Assembly (NCBI RefSeq): GCF_016798245.1
Contig: NZ_JAEUZA010000003.1
Location: forward strand, 427,194-491,193
Source of the DNA: Alkalicoccobacillus gibsonii
Lineage (GTDB): Bacteria; Bacillota; Bacilli; Bacillales; Bacillaceae_D
Direction of reading: 5' to 3'
DNA: 64,000 nt
The notes beneath the pieces were generated by a model. The model made no database searches. It was not told where the DNA came from and worked only from the letters and a program-made list of their open reading frames with translations. The translations under genes were made by a program, and so were the position numbers. Numbering within the stretch: position 1 is the stretch's first letter; every line of letters starts with the position of its first letter. Below, piece by piece: positions 1-7,876 of the stretch.

Positions 1-66
1 TTAACCATGGCGAAGAGACTCGGAGAAAGAGTAGCAAACGTCGCAGCGAAGCTTTCAAACGAATGA
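1..66 (+). CDS. 3' end of an unidentified gene (partial)
   Basis: The window opens inside a gene. The frame starting at base 1 is open and stops at TGA 64-66, immediately before a strong terminator, which makes it the better candidate. A second frame starting at base 3 is also open, encodes an Arg/Lys/Ser-rich tail and stops inside the terminator stem at about 101. Too little is visible to name the protein or to decide firmly between the frames. Confidence 0.35.
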   Translation, partial: LTMAKRLGERVANVAAKLSNE

Positions 67-70
67 ATAA

Positions 71-109
71 AGAGAACCTAGGAATGATCCACTCCTAGGT
101 TCTCTTTTC
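71..109 (+). terminator. Rho-independent terminator
   Basis: A perfect 13-bp stem (AGAGAACCTAGGA pairing with TCCTAGGTTCTCT) with a 9-base loop is followed by a short T-run. It ends the partial gene at the window start. Confidence 0.85.
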
Positions 110-175
110 TATTCTAGTTTATTTCCAAAAACGGTCGTATAATAAAAGAAAGAAAAACAAAGGAGGCTTCAACAC

Positions 176-280
176 GTGAAAAAACGACTATCTAATAAAA
201 CCCTTTTTATTATTATAGCTGCAGTAGCGTTTGTATATGGAATCTCGTACTGGTTTGTGACAGGAAAAGCCACGATCTAA
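176..280 (+). CDS. Small single-pass membrane protein, 34 aa
   Basis: A GTG-started reading frame of 34 codons has an excellent ribosome binding site (AAAGGAGG, 7 bases upstream). The product has a short basic N-terminus (KKRLSNK), one hydrophobic segment of about 20 residues and a short polar tail, so it is probably a membrane-embedded miniprotein. I do not recognise a family. It is convergent with the YitT-like gene and follows a terminator, so it probably has its own promoter. Confidence 0.6.
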   Translation: MKKRLSNKTLFIIIAAVAFVYGISYWFVTGKATI

Positions 281-305
281 TGACAGATTCCTTAGTTTCG
301 CAAGC

Positions 306-923
306 TCATTTCCCGGGGAATTTGTCGGCTGGATAGAGAAAATGAGGCATCGGACAACTTGTGACAACAATTGTTGCAACACCGGTTGATATAACAGCAA
401 TGGTTGATAAGACAATCTCTTCAATGGTAACAATGGATAGACCTGCTACAACAGCGAGCATATCAAAGAAAATGATAAGGACTCCTACGTTGTAAGGAAC
501 CTTTGTCGCAATCATTTGTGCTAATAAATCAAAGCCACCTGTACTGATGTCCATCCGGAACATAATTCCCGCCCCAATACCAAGCAGGAGGCCGCCGGTA
601 ATAGCACTAGCTAGGGGACCTAAGATGGCAAGGTCAGGAGAATAAAGTGAGACCCAGTCAATTAAGAAAGAAGAGACAATCACACCGGCAAGGCTATTGT
701 AAAAAAACGTACGAAAGTAAAACCAGGCAAAGATATAGATTGGAATACTTACAACCAGGATGGTTAATCCAACAGGTGTATTCCAAAGATAATGGGCGAT
801 TAAACCAATTCCTATAATCCCACCATCTAGTAGATGATACATTGTAAAAAAGAAATTAATTCCGATACTAATGAGTAAACATCCAATCAAAAGTGTCAGT
901 ACATAACGAATCATTTTTCGCAT
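306..923 (-). CDS. YitT family membrane protein (short form)
   Basis: A hydrophobic protein of about 205 aa with five to six predicted membrane segments and the Gly-rich pattern of the YitT (DUF161) family, including GGLLLGIGAGIMFR and a following STGGFD motif. Many family members are near 280 aa and carry a cytoplasmic DUF2179 domain; that domain is absent here, as in the short YitE-like members. The ATG at 923 is chosen; an in-frame TTG at 953 would add ten residues and neither has a strong ribosome site. The transported substrate of the family is not established. It lies alone between convergent and repeat DNA. Confidence 0.75.
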   Translation of the reverse strand: MRKMIRYVLTLLIGCLLISIGINFFFTMYHLLDGGIIGIGLIAHYLWNTPVGLTILVVSIPIYIFAWFYFRTFFYNSLAGVIVSSFLIDWVSLYSPDLAILGPLASAITGGLLLGIGAGIMFRMDISTGGFDLLAQMIATKVPYNVGVLIIFFDMLAVVAGLSIVTIEEIVLSTIAVISTGVATIVVTSCPMPHFLYPADKFPGK

Positions 924-1015
924 CACACCCAACTTGAGATATCCGATTGACAAGCTCTTTCACTTATATGCGGATGGTCCAAGCAGTATGAGTCGGATCA
1001 TAAAAAATGAAATAA

Positions 1016-1245
1016 GACTGGGACATAACTCAAAATGAACGAGAAAATGGCGAATGATTCAACGATCAAATCATTCGCCATTTGTTTTTTTACAAAACTG
1101 AGCGGAAGGAGAACCCGACACTCCTACGGAAAAGTACGTGGTGAAGACACTTTAGCGGCGCTTTTTCGCGAAAGTGGCTGAGGCCGTAACGCGCGGGTGG
1201 GAGGGATTCTCTTGTAGCGAATATTGTGCTATGTTCGTGTTTCTT
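1016..1245 (+). repeat. Interspersed repeat element, long copy
   Basis: This 230-bp gene-free stretch starts with GACTGGGACATAAC and ends with GCTATGTTCGTGTTT. It contains a near-perfect hairpin (1046-1082: AATGGCGAATGATT paired with AATCATTCGCCATT) and a G+C-rich block (AGCGGAAGGAG ... GGCTGAGGCCG). A shorter, inverted relative lies at 5318-5443 with the same ends and a base-compensated hairpin. It resembles the non-coding repeats commonly found scattered through Bacillaceae genomes; no open reading frame is evident. Confidence 0.6.
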
Positions 1246-1270
1246 TAATGTGATGTTCCAGCCTCACTTT

Positions 1271-2626
1271 TTATGTTAAATTCGTCAAAAACGCTGTTGC
1301 AATACCAAAATAAATCAGTAATGAAAAGATATCATTTAAAGTAGTAATTAATGGGCCTGAAGCAACAGCCGGATCCACTCCAAATCTGTGTAGGATAAGA
1401 GGGATGATTGTCCCTGCCAGTGTTCCAATGATTAACGTACAGAACAAGGAAACCCCAACTACCATACCTAAGGAAGGATCTCCAATCCATAAAAACGCAA
1501 TGAGCGTAATTAAGCTTCCACAGGTTACACCGATAATTAAACTCACACGAAATTCCCTGAGAATAAGATTCGTCACCACTTTTTTATCTATGGTGTTTTG
1601 GGAAATACCTCGTACGACAACCGCAAGAGATTGTGTGCCTGTGTTACCGGTCATTCCAGCAATCATTGGCATGAAGAATACAAGCGCTACTACCTGGGCA
1701 AGCGTGGCTTCAAAGTAATTCATGATGCTCCCTGACACAAGTCCAATTAATAAGAGCAGAATAAGCCAAGGGAGTCGTCGGATGGAGGCTGTCCATGCTT
1801 TGGTCGAAAAATCGATATTTCCTGACGCGGAAAGCTTTTCAATATCTTCGTTTGCTTCACGAATGACAACATCTAGAGCATCATCAACGGTGATAATTCC
1901 AAGTAATGTGTCTTCATCGTCTACAACCGGGACAGCAATAAAGTCATACCGTTCAATAATGTTGGCAACCTGCTCCTGATCATCGGTTACCTTCACTGCG
2001 ACCGTTCGTGTAAACATAATGTCTTCAATGACCTCATTTAGATCAGCGATTAACAGGTCGCGATAAGAGACAACGCCTACTAATTTCTTCGCCTCATTAA
2101 TGACGTATAAATAATAGATGTTTTCGGAGAAGCTTGCGTATTCTTTTAGTTTATCAACCGCTTGTCTAACGGTTTGATTGGCGTGAATCCAGATAAATTC
2201 ATTGGTCATTAATCCCCCAGCTGTTTCGGCTGGATAACTCATGAGTGACCGAATTTTAATGGAATCTTCTTTTTTCATTACATCTAGGAATTCTTGAATA
2301 CGTTCCACTGAGAGCTCGTTCAATAAATCGGCTAATTCATCATTCTCCATTAAATCCATAACTTTTGATGATTCTTCTACACCAAGCTTTTGAAGAATCT
2401 CTACTTGGTACTCCGTTTCAAGTTCCTCAATTAAATCGGCAATTTGATCTGGATTAAGAAATGTTAGAAATTTGTGATGATGTTTTACCGGGAGAGAACG
2501 ATAGATTATCGCTACATCATAAGGGTGTAGTTCATCCAATAGTTCCTGTAATGAGTGTCGTTTGGCCTCTCGAATATACTTAATAACCAAAACGAGAAGT
2601 TGATCTTCTGTCATGTTAGCGATCAT
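1271..2626 (-). CDS. mgtE: Magnesium transporter MgtE
   Basis: The 451-aa product has the full MgtE layout: an N-terminal helical superhelix (MgtE_N, about 15-125), two CBS domains that sense cytosolic magnesium (about 130-255), and a C-terminal channel of five membrane segments (about 280-450) including the conserved MPMIAGMTGNTGTQS region, which lines the pore in characterised homologues. The length is normal. ATG 2626 is preceded by GGAGGTG at the proper distance. It is divergent from the Fur-controlled DUF2325 gene. The 130 bp upstream are short for an M-box riboswitch and none was recognised. Confidence 0.95.
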   Translation of the reverse strand: MIANMTEDQLLVLVIKYIREAKRHSLQELLDELHPYDVAIIYRSLPVKHHHKFLTFLNPDQIADLIEELETEYQVEILQKLGVEESSKVMDLMENDELADLLNELSVERIQEFLDVMKKEDSIKIRSLMSYPAETAGGLMTNEFIWIHANQTVRQAVDKLKEYASFSENIYYLYVINEAKKLVGVVSYRDLLIADLNEVIEDIMFTRTVAVKVTDDQEQVANIIERYDFIAVPVVDDEDTLLGIITVDDALDVVIREANEDIEKLSASGNIDFSTKAWTASIRRLPWLILLLLIGLVSGSIMNYFEATLAQVVALVFFMPMIAGMTGNTGTQSLAVVVRGISQNTIDKKVVTNLILREFRVSLIIGVTCGSLITLIAFLWIGDPSLGMVVGVSLFCTLIIGTLAGTIIPLILHRFGVDPAVASGPLITTLNDIFSLLIYFGIATAFLTNLT

Positions 2627-2760
2627 TTCTATGCACCTCCATACTCATCCTAATTACTTTACAGAAAAACATGCAGCAAGTAAACCGGATATTATCTCCT
2701 TTCATCTTTCCCTTTTCATGAATAGATGTAACCTGAAACAGAATATTCTCATAAAATTAG

Positions 2761-2810
2761 TTGACAATGAGAATCGATTTCAATTAAGATAATATTGAGA
2801 ATTATTATCA
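2761..2810 (+). promoter_or_regulatory. Promoter with two Fur-box-like operators
   Basis: A sigma-A-type promoter (TTGACA at 2761, TAAGAT at 2785, 18-bp spacer) is overlapped by TGAGAATCGATTTCA (2768-2782) and followed by TGAGAATTATTATCA (2796-2810). The second matches the Fur 7-1-7 consensus TGATAATNATTATCA at all but one position. This predicts iron-dependent repression of the DUF2325 gene. Fur binding is inferred from the match alone. Confidence 0.7.
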
Positions 2811-2830
2811 AATGAAGGTGAGGGTATAAC

Positions 2831-3136
2831 ATGACGTCTCTAATGATTGTAGGAGCTGATCATTTAGGTTCCATTCCAAAGAAGCTTGAGGACATGGGGT
2901 TTGCAAACATTCTACATATAAGCGGAAGAAAGACAAAAATGGTGAAACGTGAGATCCCTGCAGACATTGATATGATTCTAGTATTAACAGACTTTATCAA
3001 TCATAATCTAACAACCGTCCTAAAGAAAAAAGCCATGGAGCAGGATGTACCTGTTTGTTATGCAAAACGTTCGTGGTGTTCAATTTATAAAGCGATAGGC
3101 CAATGTGAGGCAGGCTGTCCTATGATTAAGAAATAA
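2831..3136 (+). CDS. DUF2325 domain protein, probably iron-regulated
   Basis: A 101-aa protein beginning with a Rossmann-like strand (SLMIVGADHLGSIPKKL) and a HISGR segment typical of DUF2325. Four cysteines cluster in the C-terminal third (C76, C83, then a CxxxC pair near residue 92), which could bind a metal or an Fe-S centre. The gene sits under a promoter overlapped by Fur-like boxes and is followed by its own terminator, directly upstream of the encapsulin cargo gene. The family has no established biochemical role; an iron or redox link is inferred from context. Confidence 0.7.
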   Translation: MTSLMIVGADHLGSIPKKLEDMGFANILHISGRKTKMVKREIPADIDMILVLTDFINHNLTTVLKKKAMEQDVPVCYAKRSWCSIYKAIGQCEAGCPMIKK

Positions 3137-3143
3137 TCGTAAT

Positions 3144-3188
3144 TGAGAAACCTTCTTTATAATGATTATAAAAAGGGTTTCTTTTTAA
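3144..3188 (+). terminator. Terminator after the DUF2325 gene
   Basis: An inverted repeat (GAGAAACC ... GGTTTCTTTTT) with an inner TTATAA-TTATAA pairing is followed by T-rich DNA. It separates the DUF2325 gene from the encapsulin operon, which would therefore need its own promoter; TTGAGA (3189) and GATAGT (3211) with 16-bp spacing are weak candidates. Confidence 0.65.
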
Positions 3189-3238
3189 TTGAGAATTGTG
3201 ATACTATGAGGATAGTTCAAGAAACGAGGTGAAGACCC

Positions 3239-3748
3239 ATGGAGAAGACACTGAATGTGCTTCATGATCTTTTTGCCGCAATGAAAAAAGAGGTTAAAAG
3301 GTATTTACACATAGTTGAACCGAAAACTACTAACCCTAGTAACGACTATGAACGAATGCTGGTGCGTAAAGCATTAGGCATAGAATACGCGAGAAAAAAG
3401 CGAATCAAACAGATGATACAAAAGCTAAACGAATGGCTTGATGAAGAGAACGAAAAGGACCTGACGCAATATGAGCTCATTGAGCTGTATGCGAATCTTA
3501 GGCTTGAATGTTTTGCCCTTCAGGCATTTAGTCAACATGTGGAGGATGCACGCGTGTTGGATTACGAAACAGATGAGAATGAATTAGACAAGATGCAAGA
3601 AAGTGTACAAGCGCAAGTGAATGAGTTTCAAACGATTTTAGATGACATTCAAAGCAAATGGGTGGAACCGTCTACGAGTAACGAAGTAGAATTAAAGCAA
3701 ACAATTCATCTAGATAGACCGGCTTTCTCAGTAGGAAGTCTGTTGTAA
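3239..3748 (+). CDS. Probable IMEF-type encapsulin cargo protein
   Basis: A 169-aa, mostly helical, acidic protein without a signal peptide, encoded 25 bp upstream of an encapsulin shell gene. Size, helical character with Glu/His-rich pairs (for example LRLECFALQAF, HVEDARVLDYE) and position agree with the iron-mineralising encapsulin-associated Firmicute (IMEF) cargo, a ferritin-like protein that oxidises and stores iron inside the shell. The last residues (RPAFSVGSLL) follow a flexible linker and have the form of an encapsulation peptide of the T/S-V-G-S-L kind. The IMEF assignment rests on context and the tail; it was not confirmed by alignment. Confidence 0.7.
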   Translation: MEKTLNVLHDLFAAMKKEVKRYLHIVEPKTTNPSNDYERMLVRKALGIEYARKKRIKQMIQKLNEWLDEENEKDLTQYELIELYANLRLECFALQAFSQHVEDARVLDYETDENELDKMQESVQAQVNEFQTILDDIQSKWVEPSTSNEVELKQTIHLDRPAFSVGSLL

Positions 3749-3773
3749 GAGGAGAAAAGGAGAGTGAAGTGCA

Positions 3774-4625
3774 ATGAGTAAAGCGTCAAGATATCCAGAT
3801 GCACCGTTAAATGAGAGTGAATTTAATCATTTAGATCAAGTGGTTGCAGATATGGCTAAAAGCCAATTAGTTGGTCGGAAATTTATTAGCTTACACGGAC
3901 CGCTTGGACGAGGTGTACAGACCATTCATACAGATGTATACTTAGATGATCATGAAGCGATTATGGATCACCAAGGGTTAAATGAAGAAATTGCTGAATC
4001 AACAAAACGTGTAAGTCACACGATCCCTCTTATCTATAAAGATTTTGTTTTGTATTGGAGAGATGTTGAGCAAGCAAAAACGTTAAACATCCCAATTGAT
4101 TTCTCAGGGGCAGCCAACGCAGCACGTCAAGTTGCATACCTTGAAGACCAGATGATCTTTCATGGTTCAAAGGAATTTGACATTCCTGGTCTAATGAATG
4201 TAAAAGGTCGTCTATCACATGTGACAGAAAGCTGGTACGAATCTGGACATGCCTTCCAAGACATCGTTGAAGCTAGAAGTAAGCTAATGGAGCTTGGACA
4301 TCACGGACCTTATGCACTTGTTCTTTCACCAGAGCTTTATGCGATCCTGCACCGCGTTCATAAAGAAACAAATGTTCTTGAGATTGAGCATGTTCGTGAA
4401 ATTGCAACGGACGGTGTATTCCAGTCACCAGTGTTAAAAGGTAAGACAGGTGTTCTTGTTAATACAGGCCCTCATAACTTTGATCTTGCTGTGTCTGAGG
4501 ATTTTGAAACAGCGTATCTAGGTGAAGAAGGAATGAATCATCCATTCCGTGTCTATGAAACACTAGCTCTTCGCATTAAGAGACCGTCTGCTATTTGTAC
4601 GTTAGAAAGCCAAGATAAAGAATAA
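3774..4625 (+). CDS. Encapsulin nanocompartment shell protein (family 1)
   Basis: The 283-aa protein shows the HK97-fold encapsulin pattern: an N-terminal helix region (SKASRYPDAPLNESEFNHLD), GRKFISLHGPLGRGVQ, the mid-protein AANAARQVAYLEDQMIFHG segment, GHHGPYALVLSPELY, and a C-terminal FRVYETLALRIKRPSAIC strand. This length fits the larger Firmicute encapsulins known to form T=4 shells with IMEF cargo. The gene has a ribosome site GGAGAAAAGGAG and is cotranscribed with the cargo gene. Together they would form an iron-storage compartment in the cytoplasm. A bidirectional terminator follows. Confidence 0.93.
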   Translation: MSKASRYPDAPLNESEFNHLDQVVADMAKSQLVGRKFISLHGPLGRGVQTIHTDVYLDDHEAIMDHQGLNEEIAESTKRVSHTIPLIYKDFVLYWRDVEQAKTLNIPIDFSGAANAARQVAYLEDQMIFHGSKEFDIPGLMNVKGRLSHVTESWYESGHAFQDIVEARSKLMELGHHGPYALVLSPELYAILHRVHKETNVLEIEHVREIATDGVFQSPVLKGKTGVLVNTGPHNFDLAVSEDFETAYLGEEGMNHPFRVYETLALRIKRPSAICTLESQDKE

Positions 4626-4637
4626 CGAACCAAAAAG

Positions 4638-4671
4638 AAAAAGCATGCGGCCTAAGCCAGCATGCTTTTTT
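4638..4671. terminator. Bidirectional terminator between convergent genes
   Basis: AAAAAGCATGC pairs with GCATGCTTTTTT around an inner GGC-CTAA-GCC mini-stem. The A-run on one side and T-run on the other let it serve both the encapsulin gene (plus) and the 164-aa gene (minus), whose stop codon lies inside the structure. Confidence 0.85.
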
Positions 4672-5146
4672 GATTAATGGAAATAATGTTATGGTCCGGT
4701 TCAGCGTAGATCACGAAGTCTGAGTAGCCATTCTCTTCAAGATGCTTTGCGCCAATATCACAAGCAAGGCCTTCAACCTCACGTTTAAACGGAGATGTGA
4801 GACATCCTTCGTTTACTTCGCATAGTCGTTCTAAGTATTGTAGCGTATCTGTTAGTAAGTATGTTTTAGCATGAGAATTTTCTAATTGGCAAATTAACTT
4901 ATGCTCTAGATTCTTCATCATGGAAATTTCGTCAATGTTAACGATGAGTCGCTCACCATCGTTTGTCATAAAACCGACTGATTGGTAGACACCACGTGTT
5001 TGTTCAATACTTGTAAATACTGGGTTTTGAAATTCTTCTCCAGAACGCAAACGAATCGATTTAGCCTCAATCGCACCACCGACTTTTCGTTTGTTTGTGA
5101 GTACAGTATGAATATCCTTCAGAGCGTGAACGGTTACTTTTTTCAC
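4652..5146 (-). CDS. Unknown 164-aa protein under a Fur box
   Basis: A GTG-started frame with a strong ribosome site (AAGGAGGAGC). The protein is soluble by composition, with a central MTNDGERLIVNIDEISMMKN strand-helix unit and a short pair of cysteines (C98-range and C115-range) in the second half. I do not recognise the family. A near-consensus Fur box lies about 50 bp upstream of the start, so it is probably induced by iron limitation, like the DUF2325 gene on the other side of the encapsulin operon. A role in iron handling is inference from this position only. Confidence 0.6.
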   Translation of the reverse strand: MKKVTVHALKDIHTVLTNKRKVGGAIEAKSIRLRSGEEFQNPVFTSIEQTRGVYQSVGFMTNDGERLIVNIDEISMMKNLEHKLICQLENSHAKTYLLTDTLQYLERLCEVNEGCLTSPFKREVEGLACDIGAKHLEENGYSDFVIYAEPDHNIISINQKSMLA

Positions 5147-5194
5147 GAAAGCTCCTCCTTCGCCGTATCATTCTAGCGTAAGTATACTAGAGGA

Positions 5195-5209
5195 TGATAA
5201 TCATTGTCA
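5195..5209 (-). promoter_or_regulatory. Fur box upstream of the 164-aa gene
   Basis: TGATAATCATTGTCA matches the Fur consensus TGATAATNATTATCA at all but one position. It lies 49-63 bp upstream of the GTG start of the minus-strand gene, where a promoter is expected. Confidence 0.7.
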
Positions 5210-5317
5210 ATTCGCTATTGGTTTGAAATGTTAATATTCTAATAATAGTATGGTACGGTTATGAGGATAATATACGTGATTAGAAAGAGTGACATAGAAG
5301 AGTTGTAAGAATATAAA

Positions 5318-5443
5318 AACACGAACATAGCAATATATCCGCTACAGGAGAATCCCTCGCTTTTTTTAGGAAAATATAAATGGGGAATGATTCAGCAGTC
5401 GAATCATTCCCCATCCTTTAATTTATTTTTAGTTATGTTCCAT
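5318..5443 (-). repeat. Interspersed repeat element, short inverted copy
   Basis: Read on the minus strand, this copy starts like TGGAACATAACT and ends GCTATGTTCGTGTTT, matching the ends of the element at 1016-1245. The central G+C-rich block is missing but GAGGGATTCTCCTGTAGCG is kept. Its hairpin reads GGGGAATGATT/AATCATTCCCC where the long copy has GGCGAATGATT/AATCATTCGCC, a compensatory C-G to G-C change. Confidence 0.6.
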
Positions 5444-5449
5444 TAATCC

Positions 5450-6202
5450 TTACTCCATAAATCGTAGAATCATTAACCCCACAACAATGACTGCGACGAC
5501 AATCCAGATGATTTTCTTCTTTTGCTTTTTCTTTTCTTGATTGGCCCAGCGGTTTGGGTTAAAGCTAGGCTCCTCGCTGTCATGTACGTGTCGATTGTAA
5601 TGTCTCGCTTGATAAGGCTTGGCCCCAATTGTAAAAAGGGGAGCGAGAGCCATACCTGCAATAAATCCAAATAGGTGGGCAAGGATGTTGATACCTGGGT
5701 TTACAAACGTCATAACTAACGCAATAATGATGATGGTTATAACGAGTTGTGAATTTGCGCGATCAATGAGATCTCTGCGCGCCCAGATCATATAGACAAG
5801 TACCCCAAATAAACCAAAGATGGCACCAGAGGCGCCTAGATGAAGGTACGTAATGTCGCCTAAGAAGTACGTAGCGATATTGGCAAGGATTCCAGAGAGT
5901 AAATAGACAGCTGTGAACTTTACGGTTCCGAGAATGCGTTCAATTGCCGGACCGAAGATCACAAGGGAAAATGAGTTAAACACCACATGCATCAAATCAC
6001 GATGCAAGAAGATTGGTGTTACAAGACGCCAAACTTCTCCGAACATTACTTGGAGGTTACTTCCGATCATCCAGAATAGAACTTGATTTCCAAAGGGGAA
6101 GAAGTTAACCCACAAGAACAGGATTAAATGGATTGCGACTAAAATCGTAATAACCGGATAATTTTTTCTAAATGAATAAAAACTTTCGTTGCGTATAAAC
6201 AT
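5450..6202 (-). CDS. Rhomboid-family intramembrane serine protease
   Basis: A 250-aa polytopic membrane protein with six to seven membrane segments. The rhomboid signatures are present: HxxxN at 72-76 (HVVFN), the catalytic serine in GASGAIFG (S125) and the partner histidine in LAHLFGF (H176). The C-terminal tail carries a basic KKKQKKK run followed by a last hydrophobic segment. This is the positional counterpart of B. subtilis ydcA, divergent from acpS as there. Rhomboids cleave membrane proteins within the bilayer; the substrate is not known here. Confidence 0.92.
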   Translation of the reverse strand: MFIRNESFYSFRKNYPVITILVAIHLILFLWVNFFPFGNQVLFWMIGSNLQVMFGEVWRLVTPIFLHRDLMHVVFNSFSLVIFGPAIERILGTVKFTAVYLLSGILANIATYFLGDITYLHLGASGAIFGLFGVLVYMIWARRDLIDRANSQLVITIIIIALVMTFVNPGINILAHLFGFIAGMALAPLFTIGAKPYQARHYNRHVHDSEEPSFNPNRWANQEKKKQKKKIIWIVVAVIVVGLMILRFME

Positions 6203-6254
6203 CGGTACCCTCCTTTTAAAACAAGTAGATGATAAATAGAATTGAGGTTTTTTA

Positions 6255-6605
6255 ATGATTCACGGAATTGGTGTTGATATTATTGAGCTTTCGCGTATCG
6301 AACGGGCGATGAAACGAAATGCTCGATTTGTCGAGCGTATCTTAACAACACAGGAACGAGCTGCACTTCAAACCATGTCTGATTCAAGAAAAATAGAATA
6401 TGTGGCTGGCAGGTTTGCTGCAAAAGAAGCGTTTGTGAAAGCTTCTGGAATAAAAGAGGCTTCATGGATGGACATTGAAATTTTAAATGATTCCACTGGC
6501 AAACCGATAATGACGGGGCCAATTGATGAGACGATTCATGTATCCATCTCACATAGTCAAGCGTATGCGGTTGCACAGGTAATTATAGAAGCGAAATCTT
6601 TCTGA
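6255..6605 (+). CDS. acpS: Holo-[acyl-carrier-protein] synthase
   Basis: The 116-aa protein carries GIGVDIIELSRI (catalytic Asp8) and GRFAAKEAFVKA (Glu58), the AcpS motifs, and the family's normal length. It transfers 4'-phosphopantetheine from CoA to apo-ACP, activating fatty acid synthesis. Rhomboid-acpS-lipoprotein is the B. subtilis ydcA-acpS-ydcC order. The start has only a weak ribosome site (TTGAGG). Confidence 0.95.
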   Translation: MIHGIGVDIIELSRIERAMKRNARFVERILTTQERAALQTMSDSRKIEYVAGRFAAKEAFVKASGIKEASWMDIEILNDSTGKPIMTGPIDETIHVSISHSQAYAVAQVIIEAKSF

Positions 6606-6734
6606 ATCAAGCTTTAGGACTCGTCTGCATATTCACTTAGGTTGTCTCATATAGTTGTAGTGCGAAGGGAAACAGCTCGTCAATCAGACGGTGATTTCTC
6701 TAATTAGCGGCAAAATGAGATGGAGGGGTGAAGG

Positions 6735-7748
6735 ATGAAACGAGTTAGCTGGTTCTTCCTGGTAAGCGTGCTAATGATGGTTGTGCTTGCTGGTTGTGGT
6801 GAGAAAACACAAGAGGATGTGTTGGAGGATCTAGGAACAACACTTGAAGAGTTGACAGGGTATAAAGCAAAAGCAACAATGCAGCTTGAAACAGGCAATG
6901 AACCTCAAACCTATGATGTAGAAGTATGGTATCAGAAGGAAGGGTTCTACAGAGTGATGCTGAATAACAAAGATAAAGATCAGAGTCAAATCATCTTGCG
7001 CAATGATGATGGAGTCTTTGTATTAACACCTGCTTTAAATAAGAGCTTCCGTTTCCAAAGTGACTGGCCTAAAACAACAAGTCAGAGTTATCTGTATGAG
7101 TCATTAGTGGCTGATATCTTAACAGATCAGGAACGAGTCTTCTCTCAGGATGAGGATCATTACACATTTGAGACAGCAACAAATTACCAAAATAAGAATT
7201 TAAACAAACAAGAAATCCAATTGAACAAAAAAGATCTAAGCCCAGTAAAAGTTGAGATTCTGGACGCCGAGCAATCTCCGCTCGTTACACTTGATTTTAC
7301 GGAGTTTGATAAAAACGCGACATTTAATGATGATGATTTTGAAATGGAACGTAATATGACGGGTGCTCAATTATCTGAACCGACACTTGCTAGCGGTCAA
7401 GAAGAAGAGATGGAAATTCTTTACCCAATGTATGTACCTGATGGAACAAGTGCCTCTGCTTCAAAAGAAGTGGAAACTGAAGATGGAACGAGTTATGTTC
7501 AGGAATACACTGGAGACAAATCGTTCACACTAATTCAATCTCAGGCGGATGCCGTGCCAGCTTCTACAACATCTACCAACATGGCGGAAGGGCAGCCGGT
7601 TGACCTAGGGTTTACGATTGGTGTACAAACGGGAGACGCATTAATCTGGTCCCATGGTGGGTCTGAGTTCTACCTTGCTTCCTCTGATCTTGAGTTAGAA
7701 GAAATGGCAAGTGTTGCCCGCTCTGTATACGGAACAACTGAAAAATAA
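6735..7748 (+). CDS. ydcC: LolA-like outer-surface lipoprotein (YdcC type)
   Basis: A 337-aa lipoprotein: lipobox LAGC with the modified cysteine at 21, then a LolA/LppX-like beta fold (about 35-210; VWYQKEGFYRVML, IILRNDDGVFVLTPALNKSFRFQSDWP) and a DUF4367-like C-terminal half. It is the counterpart of B. subtilis YdcC, annotated as an outer membrane lipoprotein carrier-like or sporulation-linked protein; its true ligand is not established. GGAGGGGTG precedes the ATG. A terminator follows. Confidence 0.88.
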   Translation: MKRVSWFFLVSVLMMVVLAGCGEKTQEDVLEDLGTTLEELTGYKAKATMQLETGNEPQTYDVEVWYQKEGFYRVMLNNKDKDQSQIILRNDDGVFVLTPALNKSFRFQSDWPKTTSQSYLYESLVADILTDQERVFSQDEDHYTFETATNYQNKNLNKQEIQLNKKDLSPVKVEILDAEQSPLVTLDFTEFDKNATFNDDDFEMERNMTGAQLSEPTLASGQEEEMEILYPMYVPDGTSASASKEVETEDGTSYVQEYTGDKSFTLIQSQADAVPASTTSTNMAEGQPVDLGFTIGVQTGDALIWSHGGSEFYLASSDLELEEMASVARSVYGTTEK

Positions 7749-7766
7749 TGAATGAAAGGCAACGGT

Positions 7767-7807
7767 GACGTACATTCCACTCTACTGAGAATGTGCGTCT
7801 TTTTTAT
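7767..7807 (+). terminator. Terminator after the LolA-like lipoprotein gene
   Basis: GACGTACATTC pairs with GAATGTGCGTC (one G-T pair), followed by TTTTTT. Confidence 0.8.
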
Positions 7808-7876
7808 GTTTTTATGTTATTCCCAATAGGTTGCAGGGTATGAATGATTATTATTTGTTTTGAGAGGGATGACACG

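Noticed and set aside
2641-2760. M-box magnesium riboswitch upstream of mgtE
   Set aside because: The intergenic space is short and shared with a divergent promoter. I could not find the M-box core or a terminator stem.
3189-3204. Third Fur box before the encapsulin cargo gene
   Set aside because: TGAGAATTGTGATAC matches the 15-base consensus at too few positions, and it overlaps the end of the preceding terminator. It is not strong enough to list.
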